Assembly (NCBI RefSeq): GCF_041346945.1
Contig: NZ_CP166850.1
Location: 5,254,501-5,318,500, forward strand
From: Amycolatopsis sp. cg9
GTDB lineage: Bacteria; Actinomycetota; Actinomycetes; Mycobacteriales; Pseudonocardiaceae
Direction: 5' to 3'
DNA: 64,000 bases
In this document: positions 1 to 9,357 of the stretch, one piece after another
Numbering within the stretch: the first letter of the stretch is position 1
How the letters are laid out: each line of letters opens with the position of its first letter
The notes under the pieces: generated by a model
Told to the model about the DNA's origin: nothing
Seen by the model: only the letters and a program-made list of their open reading frames with translations
Databases searched by the model: none
Program-made: the position numbers and the translations under genes

Positions 1-1342
1 GCGTGCCGGTCGTGTTGAACCGCTTCCAGAACAAGGAGTAGAGCAGCGTCGAGAGGTTCGCCGACGCCGCCACCGCGAACGCCAGCGCCACCAGGAACGC
101 GATGTTCTGCCCGTTCGCCAGGACGCCGCCGACGATGGCGAACACGCCGACGACGATCGCGGTCAGCCGCGCCACGCGGACCTCGTCGGCCGGCTCCGCC
201 TTGCCCCGCTTGAAGATGTTCGCGTAGACGTCGTGGGCGAACGAGGCCGACGCGGTGATCGTCAGCCCGGCCACGACCGCGAGGATCGTCGCGAACGCCA
301 CCGCGGCGATGATGCCCAGCAGCAGCGTCCCGCCGACGTGCAGGGCCAGCAGCGGGGCCGCCGAGTTCTCGCCGCCGGGCGCGGCCTTGATCTCGTCCGC
401 GCCGACCAGCGCGGCCGCGCCGAAGCCGATCACCAGCGTGCACAGGTAGAAGAGGAACATGCACGCCGTCGCCCAGACGACGCTTCGCCGCGCCTCGCGG
501 GAGTTCGGCACGGTGTAGAAGCGCATCAGCACGTGCGGCAGCGCCGCCGCGCCGAGGACCAGCGCCAGCGCCAGCGACACGAAGTCGAGCTTGGTGGTGC
601 CGTTCTTGCCGTACGAGCCGCCCGGTTCGAGGAGCTTGTCGCCGAGCGGGCTGTTTTCGGCCGCCGAGGAGAGCAGGTTCGAGAACGAGAAGCCGAACTT
701 GCCGAACAGGAACACCGTGAGCAGCGCGCCGCACAGCAGCAGGATGGTCGCCTTGATGATCTGCACCCACGTGGTGCCCTTCATCCCGCCGACCAGCACG
801 TAGAGCACCATGACCAGGCCGACGACGCCGATCACCAGCGCCTGGCCGAGCTTGGAGTGCACGTTCAGCAGCAGCGCCACCAGGCCGCCGGCGCCCGCCA
901 TCTGCGCCAGCATGTAGAAGAAGGAGATGACCAGCGTCGACGTCGCCGCCGCCGCGCGGACCGGGCGCTGCTTCATCCGGAAGCTGAGCACGTCGCCCAT
1001 CGTGAAGCGGCCGGTGTTGCGCAGCAGCTCGGCGATCAGCAGCAGGTCGACCAGCCAGGCGACCAGGAAGCCGATCGAGTAGAGGAAGCCGTCGTAGCCG
1101 TGGATCGCGATGGCGCCGGCGATCCCGAGGAAGGACGCCGCCGACAGGAAGTCGCCGGAGAGGGCGATGCCGTTCTGGCGGCCGGTGAAGGCGCTGCCCG
1201 CGGCGTAGTAGTCCGACGTCGACGAGTTCCGGCTGCTGGCCCGGTAGACGACGTAGAGCGTGATCGCCACGAAGAGGGCGAACACGGCCGTGTTGACGAT
1301 CGGGTTGCTGGCGGGCACCCCGCCCGCGGCGAGGGCGGTCAC
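1..1342 (-). CDS. actP: Cation/acetate symporter, ActP-like sodium:solute symporter (3' end outside the window)
   Basis: About 447 residues are visible; the C-terminus lies beyond the window start. It starts at GTG 1342, overlapping the stop of the upstream DUF485 gene in a GTGA junction. The protein is a run of hydrophobic helices typical of the sodium:solute symporter family. Family-type stretches are seen in order: SDYYAAGSAFTGRQNGIALS after the first helix, then GDFLSAASFLG, MKGTTWVQIIKA, LPHVLMRFYTV and FAHDVYANIFK. The LPHVLMRFYTV stretch and the DUF485 partner are characteristic of acetate/pyruvate permeases rather than proline symporters. Predicted role: sodium-driven uptake of acetate or other short monocarboxylates at the cytoplasmic membrane. 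Family is sure; exact substrate is inferred from the DUF485 pairing. Confidence 0.9.
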   Translation of the reverse strand, partial: MTALAAGGVPASNPIVNTAVFALFVAITLYVVYRASSRNSSTSDYYAAGSAFTGRQNGIALSGDFLSAASFLGIAGAIAIHGYDGFLYSIGFLVAWLVDLLLIAELLRNTGRFTMGDVLSFRMKQRPVRAAAATSTLVISFFYMLAQMAGAGGLVALLLNVHSKLGQALVIGVVGLVMVLYVLVGGMKGTTWVQIIKATILLLCGALLTVFLFGKFGFSFSNLLSSAAENSPLGDKLLEPGGSYGKNGTTKLDFVSLALALVLGAAALPHVLMRFYTVPNSREARRSVVWATACMFLFYLCTLVIGFGAAALVGADEIKAAPGGENSAAPLLALHVGGTLLLGIIAAVAFATILAVVAGLTITASASFAHDVYANIFKRGKAEPADEVRVARLTAIVVGVFAIVGGVLANGQNIAFLVALAFAVAASANLSTLLYSLFWKRFNTTGT

Positions 1343-1776
1343 CGGCGCGTCCCTTCCGGGGCGCCCGCGCGGGCGCGCAGTTCGGCCACGCGCGGGTCGA
1401 CCTGGCGGCGCGCGTAGCGGAGGTAGAGCCAGGTGACCAGCGCGGTGCTGGCGAACTGGCCGATGCCGAGCACGATGCCGACGTTGACCTGGCCGAACAC
1501 CTTCTGGCTCATGAAGTCGTGCGCGTAGGCGGCCAGCAGCACGTACGTCATGTACCAGGCGAAGAAGGCGAGGCTCATCGGGAAGACGAACCCGCGGAAC
1601 CGGCGGCGCAGCGCGACGAACTCGCGGCTGGCCTGGATCCCGGCGTAGTCGGGGCCGGTGGGGGCGGCGGGGCGCCGCTGCGGGGCGCCGGACGGGCGCT
1701 CCCCGGTGAAGAGGGCCGGCATCCGGCCGGTCTCCTCGAGGGCGTTGCCCGTCGCTGGTCGCGCGACGTCGTACAT
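1339..1776 (-). CDS. DUF485 small membrane protein, partner of the acetate symporter
   Basis: 145 residues. ATG 1776 is chosen because GGAGG lies just upstream on the minus strand and the protein then begins MYDVARPATG; open frame further upstream lacks a ribosome site. The first 65 residues are polar. The DUF485 core follows: FRGFVFPMSLAFFAWYMTYV then VNVGIVLGIGQFASTALVTW, giving two transmembrane helices. The gene ends in a GTGA overlap with the symporter start, so the two are translationally coupled. DUF485 proteins accompany ActP/MctC-type permeases in many bacteria and are presumed accessory subunits; the molecular role is unknown. Confidence 0.88.
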   Translation of the reverse strand: MYDVARPATGNALEETGRMPALFTGERPSGAPQRRPAAPTGPDYAGIQASREFVALRRRFRGFVFPMSLAFFAWYMTYVLLAAYAHDFMSQKVFGQVNVGIVLGIGQFASTALVTWLYLRYARRQVDPRVAELRARAGAPEGTRR

Positions 1777-2763
1777 GGGTGCCTCCGGCAGAGAGCCTGG
1801 CGTGGCGGCGGGACCCGGTGCCCGCGGCGGGCGCCGGCCGCCCTTGCGGTCTGCGAGGCGAACATCGTAACTACGCCGTCCGGCGGAGTCCGAAGGCGGC
1901 CGGGCGGTTAGGGGGCCCGGTACGCACGGTATTCGTTTTCTTGTCGAAAGTGTCGAATACGCTTTCGGTGGCAAGATCACGGGCAGATCACCCGGAATGA
2001 TGAGAAAAATTGTGACGCGACGTTGTCGCGTTCGGCCTACGCTGCGGCGAACGAAGTAATCCTGCCGGACGCGGGTGACCGACTGTCACCCGGGGTAGTC
2101 GCAGTAGGGTTTCGTAGCGCCGACGAGGGTCCTCCGCGGGCGGCGTGGCGGGGAAGATCCACTGGTCGGCGCGGGTTCTCGAAAGAAATCACCAGGTCGA
2201 GCGACGGTGGCCCGCAACGCCACAAGATCGGGCACATCTTGAGACTTGACCCACCCGTTGGGGGTACTGAGTGTAGATCGTCCGAGGTATGCTGCTGCCC
2301 TGCCTGGGCTAATCGGGTGACGGCCGGATGCCCGGGTGAGGCGTGTCCGGTAACCGGAATTCCCTCTTCGGGGGCGGCGAGGGGGAATGTCCCGCGCGGT
2401 TCTCGGCCGGGAATCCACTTTCTGCAGGTCAGCGCCCGAGTGGACGACGAAATTGACCGGCCGGGCATCGGGGGTACGATTCTTTGGCCCAGCTGACCGC
2501 AGCGATCGATTGGCACCGATAAAGTTGATCTCGACAACCGTGCAGAACGCAACTTGCGACGTGCACGTGCACAGTCCCTTGCACGGGACGTCGGGGCGGT
2601 GCCTGCCCGGAGACGGGCGCGCGGGCGGCCGGGCTGCCGGGGGCGAGCGAGGGCGACGGCGAAGTGGCAGGGTGCGGACGGCGCGGCCGTCCGGGCGCCC
2701 GCCGCGAGCCGGCACGCCGCGCCGCCTACGCGGATCCATGACGCCGGACAGGGAGTCACTCAC
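1777..2763. other. Long divergent intergenic region (987 bp) between DUF485/actP and cvnA
   Basis: I see no convincing gene here. It must hold the promoters of the leftward DUF485-symporter pair and the rightward conservon. A perfect 12-bp palindrome GTGCACGTGCAC lies at 2561-2572. TTGACC at 2246-2251 resembles a -35 element but has no well-spaced -10. Around 1936-1967 the motif GTCGAA occurs twice next to CGAAAG/CTTTCG. Base composition is lower in G+C than the flanking genes, as expected for a regulatory region. Confidence 0.5.
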
Positions 2764-5700
2764 GTGACCGTTGCAGGAGAAGGTCAGGTGCCCGTGGGGG
2801 AGCTGCTCGGCCGAGCACCCCGGCGGTCGAAGGGGAAGGCGGCTTGGCACGCGCTCGTGCACTGGCGCGACTGGAGCCTCCCCGTCAAGCTTTCGGCCGT
2901 CACCGTCGTGCCCATCGTCATCGCGCTGGTGCTCGGCATCACGACGATCGCGGCGCAGGTCGGCCGCTCGGACGAGTACCAGCGGCTCGACCGGCTCGTC
3001 GCGCTCGGCGGCCAGGTGCGCGCGCTCACCGGCGCCCTGCAGCAGGAGCGCACGGTCACCGCGGCGATGCTGACCGAGGGCACCGTCGGCGGCACCCCCG
3101 AACTCGCGAAGGCCCGCCAGGCCACGGACGCGGCGGTCGGCCCGTTCACCGCCGCGCAGGCCCGCGCGGCCGCGATCGAGCCGGGGGTCGCCGGCGCCGC
3201 GGGCGCCGCCACCTCGCAGCTCGGCAACCTCGGCTTCCTGCGCCGCCAGGTCGACGGCGGCCAGCTCGACCCCGGCCAGGCCATCACGGCGTTCTCCGAC
3301 CTCGCCAAGCCGCTCGTCGCCCTCGACACCGCGGCCACCGCGGGCGCCGGCGACGGCACGCTCGGCGGCACCCCCGCCGGGCTGCACGAACTCCTCGTCG
3401 CGGGCGAGCAGGTGTCGGTCAGTCAGGCGCTGGTGTCCTTCGGCATCGCCCGAGCCGGGCTGTCGCCGAGCGAGCTCGCCACCCTCCGCGCCGCCGAGCT
3501 GCGGCTCGGCGACCGCCTCGTCGACTTCCGGTCCGCGGCGGGCGACACGCTGCAGCGCGACTTCGCGGCCATCGCCGAGGGTTCGCAGGCGCAGAGCCGC
3601 GCGCGGATGGTCGAGTCGGTGCTGAACGCGCCGAGCGGCGCGGTCGACGACGCGTTCCGCACGCTGTCGGCCCAGGACTGGAACGCCGCCTCCGCCGCGA
3701 TGCGCGCGCAGATCGGGCAGGTCGCCGACCGGCTCGGCGGGGCGGCGTCGGCGACGTCGGAGGAGCTGGTCGACGAGTCCAGCAGCGGCGCCGGCCTGCT
3801 CGCCGTGCTGCTGTTCGCGGCGATGGTGCTCGCCGTCGCGGTCGTCTTCCTCATCACCCGCCAGCTGCTGCGGTCGCTGAAGGTGCTGCGCCGCAGCGCG
3901 CTCGACGTCGCCGAGACCGCGCTGCCGGAGGCGGTCCGCAACATCCAGGAGGGCCGCGCGCAGGGCACCGACGTCCGCCCGGTCCCGGTGCAGACCGACG
4001 ACGAGGTCGGCGAGGTGGCGCGCGCGTTCGACAAGGTGCACCACCAGGCGCTGCGGTTGGCGACCGAACAGGCCGCGATGCGCACCGGCTACGGCAGCGT
4101 CTTCGTCAACCTCTCGCGGCGCAGCCAGAGCCTGGTCCAGCGGCAGCTGCAGCTGATCGAGCAGCTCGAGCGGGACGAGGAGGACGCCGACCAGCTGGCG
4201 ACGCTGTTCCAGCTCGACCACCTCGCCACCCGGATGCGGCGCAACAACGAGAACCTGATGGTGCTCTCGGGCGCCGAGCCGGGCCGCCGGTCGGGGAAGC
4301 CGGTCGGCACCACCGACATGCTCCGCGCCGCGGTGTCGGAGATCGAGCAGTACCAGCGGGTCCAGGTGCAGCCGCCGCCCCCGGCGCGGATCGTCGGCTA
4401 CGCGGCGAGCGACCTGATGCGCCTGGTCGCCGAGCTGCTGGACAACGCCACGGCGTTCTCCGCGCCGGAGACTTCGGTGACGGTGGCGTCGCGGCTGGGC
4501 GAGGACGGCTCGCTCAACATCGACATCCTCGACAAGGGCATCGGCATGAACGAGGCCGAGGTCACCGAGGCGAACACCCGGCTGACCGAGGCGGGTTCGG
4601 TCGACCTGGCCACCTCGCGCCGGATGGGCCTGTTCGTCGTCGGCCGGCTGGCCAGCAGGCACCGCATCGGGGTGTCGCTGCACGGCGGCAAGGACATCGT
4701 CGGCGTCCGCGCCACGGTCGTCGTCCCGGCGGACCTGGTGATGCCGGTGACCGACGGCCCGGCGACCGGCCCGATCGGCGCGCTCCAGCAGCACCCGGCC
4801 AGCCCCGCGGCGGGCAACCAGCTGCCGCGCCGCCAGGTCAACGGCAACTCCCGCCCGCGCCCGGTGGTCCCGCGGCAACCGGCGATGGGGGAGGAGCGCT
4901 GGCCGTCCGCGAGCGACCTCGCGGGCTTGAGCGGCGGCGGCCCGGCCACGCGCCCGCCGTCCGACCTGGAGATCTCCGGGACGGCGTTGTTCGCGCCCAT
5001 CCCGAAGGGCGACGACGCGCCGCCGCCACCGCGCCCGACGCTGCCCGCGGTGCTGCCGGTGCCGGTGCAGCCGCCGAAGCCGGACGAGCTGCCCGCGGGC
5101 AAGGACCTGTTCTCCGCCAACGAAACGACGCTGAGCGACTGGTGGCAGCAGGCGACCACGACCCCGGCCGCCCCGCCCGCCCCCGAGCCGGCTCCGGATC
5201 GCTCGGAGACGACGCCGATCTTCGACGAGATGCTGTCGGCGTGGTTCCGCGAGGACAAGCCGGCCGCTCCGGCTGCCCCCGCCGCTTCGGAAACCTCGGC
5301 CCCTTCGGCCACCTCGGTCACCGACGAGGAGCCGGCCGCGGCCGAACCGGCGGAAGCCGAGCCGCAGGAGCGGCGCAGCTGGGACTTCGCGAGCGACGAG
5401 AACTTCCGCACGGTCCAGGCCCGCTCCCAGGCGGCCCCGACGGCGTTCACGGACGCGGGCCTCCCGCGCCGCCGCCGCGGCGAGCAGCTGATGCCGGGCA
5501 GCGCGGTCCCACCCCCGGCAGCCCCCACCCCGGTCCCACCCCGCCCGGAACTCCCGGTCCGCGACCCGGCGGACGTCCGCGGCCGCCTGAGCAGCTTCCA
5601 GCAGGGCGTGACCCGCGGCCGCCAGCAGGCCCGCCAGTCCAAGCCCCCACAGGGCGGCGCGGACCAGGCGACGCCCGGGGGAGCGCAGCCGACTGCGACC

Positions 5701-6915
5701 CACCCGGCAGCGGGCGCACCGCAGCAGGGGGGCGGCGTTCCGGCACCGGGCTCGGCACCGCAGGCGCCGGCCGCTCCGGCCGGCCACCAGCCAGGCTCCG
5801 CGCAGCGGGCGGCGGGTTCGTCGGCCGAGGGCCAGCCGGGCAGCTCGGCTGGGCACGAGCCGGGCTCGGCGCAGCACGCAGCGGGTGCTCCGGGCGTGGG
5901 CCAGCCAGGTTCCGCGCGGCAGGCGCCAGGTTCCTCCACTGGGCACGAGCCGGGCTCCGCGCAGCAGGCGGCGGGTGCCCCGGCCGCGCACCAGCCGGGC
6001 ACGAACGAGCCGACGGCGCCCCAGCCGGGCACGCCGCAGCAGGTCGCGGGCGCGTCGGCCGCGCAGGCGAGCGCGGGACCGGAGGCACCTCACCCGTCGG
6101 GTTCACCGGAGGCGGGCGCCCCTGCCCCCGCCTCGCAGCCGAACACCGCGCAGACCGGCCGGCAACGAGCCACCGGGGCCTTCCCACAGCCGGGCGAGCC
6201 CCAGCCCAACGGGCTGCCGCAACCCCGCCGCCAGCCGCCCGCGGCTCCGAACGGGCTCGCGCACCCGGGCCAGCCCAACGGTCTCGCGCACCCGGGCCGG
6301 CCCCAGCCCAACGGTCTCGCGCACCCGGGCCAGCCCAACGGGCTCGCCCACCCGGGCCACCCCAACGGGCTCCCGCACCCGGCCGCGCCGCAGTCCGGCG
6401 AAACCGTGCCCCACCCCAACGGGCCGTCGCACCCCGCCGCCCGGCCGGGGCACCCCGCGGCCCCTCAGGAGCCCGAGCCGCCGGCCCAGCCCCCGTCGGT
6501 GTTCGACGAAGGCGCCGCCGACGGCCGCCCGAGTACTCCGCCGTCGTCGCTGCCCTCCCGCCGCGGCGCCGCACAGGAGACCCCGGAGACCCCGGCGCCG
6601 CGCGAGGAAACCTCCGCCGTCGAAGCCACCGCCGAGTGGAACTTCGGGACCGATGACGGCTGGCGGGCCGTGCAAGCGGTGTCCCAGTCGACACCCGCCA
6701 CTTTCACTTCGGCAGGATTGCCCCGGCGCCGTCGCGGGGAGCAGCTGCTTCCGGGCAGCGCCGGACCGCCCACCGGGGCCACGGCCCCCCGACCACAACG
6801 GGACGCGCACGACGTGCGCGGCCGCCTGCGGAGCTTCCAGCAGGGCATCGAGCGTGGACGCCACCGCACCGCACAGGCGGCCGAGACCAACCACGAGACA
6901 CTGGAGGGTGAATGA
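2764..6915 (+). CDS. cvnA: CvnA-type sensor histidine-kinase-like protein of a conservon, with a very long C-terminal tail
   Basis: 1383 residues from GTG 2764, chosen because AGGGAG lies 8 nt upstream. Order of parts: transmembrane helix about 43-66; external nitrate/nitrite-sensor-like helical domain about 67-340; second helix about 343-364; HAMP region to about 430; helical segment with LDHLATRMRRNNENL (His near 485); HATPase with N-box ELLDNATAFSAP (near 555) and DKGIGM (near 590) to about 660. The remaining 700 residues are Pro/Ala/Gly-rich and contain two copies of a module (near 870-960 and 1290-1383) holding FT.AGLPRRRRGEQL and DVRGRL.SFQQG. The gene overlaps cvnB by ATGA. Conservons assemble CvnA with the Roadblock protein, DUF742 protein and small GTPase at the membrane; the signal sensed is unknown. 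Confidence 0.9.
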   Translation: MTVAGEGQVPVGELLGRAPRRSKGKAAWHALVHWRDWSLPVKLSAVTVVPIVIALVLGITTIAAQVGRSDEYQRLDRLVALGGQVRALTGALQQERTVTAAMLTEGTVGGTPELAKARQATDAAVGPFTAAQARAAAIEPGVAGAAGAATSQLGNLGFLRRQVDGGQLDPGQAITAFSDLAKPLVALDTAATAGAGDGTLGGTPAGLHELLVAGEQVSVSQALVSFGIARAGLSPSELATLRAAELRLGDRLVDFRSAAGDTLQRDFAAIAEGSQAQSRARMVESVLNAPSGAVDDAFRTLSAQDWNAASAAMRAQIGQVADRLGGAASATSEELVDESSSGAGLLAVLLFAAMVLAVAVVFLITRQLLRSLKVLRRSALDVAETALPEAVRNIQEGRAQGTDVRPVPVQTDDEVGEVARAFDKVHHQALRLATEQAAMRTGYGSVFVNLSRRSQSLVQRQLQLIEQLERDEEDADQLATLFQLDHLATRMRRNNENLMVLSGAEPGRRSGKPVGTTDMLRAAVSEIEQYQRVQVQPPPPARIVGYAASDLMRLVAELLDNATAFSAPETSVTVASRLGEDGSLNIDILDKGIGMNEAEVTEANTRLTEAGSVDLATSRRMGLFVVGRLASRHRIGVSLHGGKDIVGVRATVVVPADLVMPVTDGPATGPIGALQQHPASPAAGNQLPRRQVNGNSRPRPVVPRQPAMGEERWPSASDLAGLSGGGPATRPPSDLEISGTALFAPIPKGDDAPPPPRPTLPAVLPVPVQPPKPDELPAGKDLFSANETTLSDWWQQATTTPAAPPAPEPAPDRSETTPIFDEMLSAWFREDKPAAPAAPAASETSAPSATSVTDEEPAAAEPAEAEPQERRSWDFASDENFRTVQARSQAAPTAFTDAGLPRRRRGEQLMPGSAVPPPAAPTPVPPRPELPVRDPADVRGRLSSFQQGVTRGRQQARQSKPPQGGADQATPGGAQPTATHPAAGAPQQGGGVPAPGSAPQAPAAPAGHQPGSAQRAAGSSAEGQPGSSAGHEPGSAQHAAGAPGVGQPGSARQAPGSSTGHEPGSAQQAAGAPAAHQPGTNEPTAPQPGTPQQVAGASAAQASAGPEAPHPSGSPEAGAPAPASQPNTAQTGRQRATGAFPQPGEPQPNGLPQPRRQPPAAPNGLAHPGQPNGLAHPGRPQPNGLAHPGQPNGLAHPGHPNGLPHPAAPQSGETVPHPNGPSHPAARPGHPAAPQEPEPPAQPPSVFDEGAADGRPSTPPSSLPSRRGAAQETPETPAPREETSAVEATAEWNFGTDDGWRAVQAVSQSTPATFTSAGLPRRRRGEQLLPGSAGPPTGATAPRPQRDAHDVRGRLRSFQQGIERGRHRTAQAAETNHETLEGE
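6247..6381 (+). repeat. In-frame 27-bp tandem repeat in cvnA encoding PNGLAHPGQ units
   Basis: Five near-identical 27-bp units, beginning at 6247, 6274, 6307, 6334 and 6361. They encode PNGLAHPG followed by Q, R or H; the second unit carries an in-frame 6-bp insertion. The repeat lies in the disordered linker between the two C-terminal modules of CvnA and is likely to vary in copy number between strains. Confidence 0.92.
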
Positions 6916-7364
6916 ACTCGCCGAGTAGCGCCCAGCCGACGCAGAACCAGTTCGGCTGGCTGGTGAACGACTTCGCGGAGCGGGTGCCCGGCGTGGCCCA
7001 CGCCGTGGTCGTCTCGGCGGACGGCTTGCTGCTGACCGCGTCGAACCGGCTCCCGCTCGACCGGGCCGACCAGCTCGCCGCGGTCGCCTCGGGCCTGGTC
7101 AGCCTCACCCAGGGCGCCGCCCGCTGCTTCGAGGCCGGCGCGGTCAACGAGACCGTCGTCGAGATGGAGCTCGGGATCATGGTGCTGATGTCGATCAGCG
7201 ACGGGTCCTGCCTCGCCGTCCTCGCCGCCCCCAACTGCGACATCGGCCAGGTCGCCTACGAGATGACGATGCTCGTCGACCGGGTCGGCCAGATCCTCAC
7301 CCCGGAGCTGCGCGCCCAGCTTCAGGGCTCCGGTGGGTCGCTGATCGGCGAACCGGTGGGATGA
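6912..7364 (+). CDS. cvnB: Roadblock/LC7-domain protein of the conservon (CvnB)
   Basis: 150 residues. ATG 6912 overlaps the cvnA stop (ATGA) and has GGAGG at 6903-6907. The sequence NQFGWLVNDFAERVPGVAHA, then VVVSADGLLLTASN and a C-terminal VAYEMTMLVDRVGQILTPEL, is typical of the actinobacterial Roadblock/LC7 proteins that dimerise and bind small GTPases. In conservons it is presumed to act as partner or activator of the CvnD GTPase. Confidence 0.93.
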   Translation: MNSPSSAQPTQNQFGWLVNDFAERVPGVAHAVVVSADGLLLTASNRLPLDRADQLAAVASGLVSLTQGAARCFEAGAVNETVVEMELGIMVLMSISDGSCLAVLAAPNCDIGQVAYEMTMLVDRVGQILTPELRAQLQGSGGSLIGEPVG

Positions 7365-7371
7365 TGGCGCG

Positions 7372-8088
7372 ATGAGCACGGGGTCCGGATTCGACGGCGA
7401 ACCACCCGAGGGGCAGTACCCCGCCGGGCGCGGGGACGACGGCACGTTCGCCGACGTCCTCAACGGGTTCACCCTGGATTCCGGCCGTGCCCGCCGGAAG
7501 CGCAAGAAGAGCAAGGAGTCCCCGCCACCCCCGGCCGCCGGTGCGCACGCGGCCGCGGAACCGCCGGCGCCCGCGCCGTCGGCCGACCAAGGAGATCGCG
7601 TGACCTCTTTAGTCTCTCCACCCGGCAGTACCGACGGGGACAGCCCGCGACCTGGTGGTTTGTTCGACCCCGGGCCGCCCAGCGGCGAGTTCGTGATGCC
7701 CGCGGTGTTCGAACAGCCGCCCGCGCCGGAGGAGCTGACGGCCATCGTCCGGCCCTACGCGCTGACCGGCGGCCGCACCCGGGCAAACTACGCCCTGGAG
7801 CTGGAGACACTGATCTCCGCGAAGGACTACGCTGCCACCGGTGGCTTCCCCGAAGTGGCCGCGGAGCAGATCGAGTGCATTTCGATCATGGAAGAGTGCC
7901 GGACCCCCCGTTCGGTCGCCGAGATCGTGTCGGCCTTGCGGGTGCCACTGGGCGTGGCCCGGGTACTGATCAGCGACGCGGCCGACGCGGGGCTGGTCAC
8001 GGTGCACAAGACGATAACGGGCAATGACGGCGCCGAGGCACATCTGGTGTTGATGGAAAGGGTTTTGAGTGGACTCCGTCGGCTATAA
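7372..8088 (+). CDS. cvnC: DUF742 protein of the conservon (CvnC)
   Basis: 238 residues, longer than the roughly 120-130 residue DUF742 core because of a charged, proline-rich N-terminal half (residues 1-120, with RARRKRKKSKESPPP). The core begins at IVRPYALTGGRTR, the DUF742 signature, and continues through a winged-helix-like part (RTPRSVAEIVSALRVPLGVA). ATG 7372 is 7 nt after the cvnB stop; the 3' end overlaps cvnD by 20 nt. The function within the conservon is unknown; the winged-helix character suggests protein or nucleic-acid binding (inference). Confidence 0.88.
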   Translation: MSTGSGFDGEPPEGQYPAGRGDDGTFADVLNGFTLDSGRARRKRKKSKESPPPPAAGAHAAAEPPAPAPSADQGDRVTSLVSPPGSTDGDSPRPGGLFDPGPPSGEFVMPAVFEQPPAPEELTAIVRPYALTGGRTRANYALELETLISAKDYAATGGFPEVAAEQIECISIMEECRTPRSVAEIVSALRVPLGVARVLISDAADAGLVTVHKTITGNDGAEAHLVLMERVLSGLRRL

Positions 8089-8680
8089 GGCACCGCGGGA
8101 CACCGCGCCCCCGACCATGACATCCGCCAAGATCGTGGTGGCTGGCGGTTTCGGAGCGGGGAAGACGACCTTCGTCGGGTCGGTGTCGGAGATCGTGCCG
8201 CTGACCACCGAGGCGATGATGACCGACGCCAGCGTCGGCGTCGACAACCTCGACCACACGCCGGGCAAGTCGACGACCACGGTGGCGATGGACTTCGGGC
8301 GCGTCTCCCTCGACGCGGACCTGATCCTCTACCTGTTCGGCACGCCCGGTCAGCAGCGGTTCTGGTTCATGTGGGACGACCTCGTCCGCGGCGCGATCGG
8401 CGCGGTGGTGCTCGCCGACACGCGCCGGCTGGCGGACTCGTTCGCCCCGATCGACTTCTTCGAGGACCGCGGACTGCCGTACATCGTCGGCGTCAACACG
8501 TTCGACGGTGTCCTGGAGCACGACATCAACGACGTCCGCGAGGCGCTGTCGATCGACCCGAACATCCCGATCGTCCGCTGCGACGCGCGCGACCGCGAGT
8601 CGACCAAGCAGACGCTCATCACGCTGGTCGAGTACGCCATGCGGCAGTGGATCGCGCTCCGGGCGGCGAACGCCCGCTGA
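8069..8680 (+). CDS. cvnD: Small GTP-binding protein of the conservon (CvnD)
   Basis: 203 residues from GTG 8069, inside the end of cvnC, with AAAGGG upstream. The P-loop reads GGFGAGKTT, the switch II region FGTPGQQRF, and NTFD stands where Ras-like proteins have NKxD. This is the MglA/Ras-like ATP/GTP-binding family that accompanies Roadblock proteins. It ends the cvnABCD operon, followed by a strong hairpin at 8688-8713. Predicted role: nucleotide-dependent switch working with CvnB below the CvnA sensor. Confidence 0.93.
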   Translation: MDSVGYKAPRDTAPPTMTSAKIVVAGGFGAGKTTFVGSVSEIVPLTTEAMMTDASVGVDNLDHTPGKSTTTVAMDFGRVSLDADLILYLFGTPGQQRFWFMWDDLVRGAIGAVVLADTRRLADSFAPIDFFEDRGLPYIVGVNTFDGVLEHDINDVREALSIDPNIPIVRCDARDRESTKQTLITLVEYAMRQWIALRAANAR

Positions 8681-8687
8681 CGCCGCA

Positions 8688-8713
8688 CGGGCCCGGGGAA
8701 CGCCCCGGGCCCG
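8688..8713. terminator. Bidirectional hairpin terminator between convergent cvnD and the reductase gene
   Basis: A perfect 11-bp all-G/C stem (8688-8698 pairing with 8703-8713) encloses the loop AACG. It lies in the 40-bp gap between two converging genes. No T-tract follows, as is common for actinomycete terminators. Confidence 0.75.
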
Positions 8714-8720
8714 GCGCCGG

Positions 8721-9281
8721 TCACGCCCGGCGGTAGCGCAGCAGCACGACCCGGTCGTCGAAGGTGCGCGACCCGGCCAGCTCCAGGCCGAGCCGCGCGG
8801 TGCCCTCGGCGAACGGGCGCTTGCCGCCGCCGAGCACGACCGGGTGCACGAACACCTGGTACTCGTCGATCAGGCCCCGCGCGGTCAGCGCGGCGGCCAG
8901 CTCCGCGCCGCCCATGAGCAGCAGGTCCTTCCCCGGTTCGGCCTTCAGTGACGCCACGGCCGCGGAGAGGTCGCCGCCGACGACCCGGGTGTGCCAGCCC
9001 GGCTTCTCCAGCGTCCGCGAGAACACGACCTTCGGCGTCTCGCGCCAGACCGGTGCGAAGGCGATGTCGTGCGGGTCGTCCGAGATCGACTCGGCCGCCG
9101 GCCAGAACGCCGCCATCATGTCCCACACCTTGCGCCCGTAGGCGAACTCACCGCACCGCGCGCTCAGCTCCCGCGAGTACCCGGACAGCTCGGGCCCCAT
9201 CACGGGCCAGTCGAACTCGCCGTCCGGGCCCTCGACGCAGCCGTCGAGCGACGTGTGGACCATGTGGATGAGCTCGCGCAT
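8721..9281 (-). CDS. Dihydrofolate-reductase-like (RibD C-terminal domain) family protein
   Basis: 186 residues from ATG 9281, preceded by GAGGAGG. It begins MRELIHMVHTSLDGCVEGPDG, the usual start of the stand-alone RibD-C/DHFR-like family, and contains the nucleotide-binding LLLMGGAELAAALTARGLID and HPVVLGGGKRPF segments. NADPH-dependent reductases of this family are known, but the substrate is not predictable. It lies 76 bp downstream of the DUF899 gene and is probably the last gene of the ArsR operon. Confidence 0.85.
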   Translation of the reverse strand: MRELIHMVHTSLDGCVEGPDGEFDWPVMGPELSGYSRELSARCGEFAYGRKVWDMMAAFWPAAESISDDPHDIAFAPVWRETPKVVFSRTLEKPGWHTRVVGGDLSAAVASLKAEPGKDLLLMGGAELAAALTARGLIDEYQVFVHPVVLGGGKRPFAEGTARLGLELAGSRTFDDRVVLLRYRRA

Positions 9282-9357
9282 TTCCGCCTCCTCGTGCTTC
9301 GTGTCACCAGCAGGTCGGGGCCGCGCCGGCGGACCGGACACGCCCGCCGGAAAAACT

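Noticed and set aside
233..1417. A 394-codon frame on the plus strand opposite the symporter
   Set aside because: It consists of Arg/Glu/Gln-rich low-complexity sequence; the minus strand encodes a clear transporter.
2246..2274. TTGACC as a housekeeping promoter for cvnA
   Set aside because: No -10 hexamer lies at 16-19 bp; candidates TACTGA and TAGATC are at 13 and 22 bp.
2086..6093. A 1335-codon open frame antisense to cvnA
   Set aside because: It is Arg-rich and has no recognisable domains; it is a by-product of G/C-rich third codon positions of the real gene. The same holds for the long antisense frames at 10810-14358, 20901-24653 and 55240-58608.
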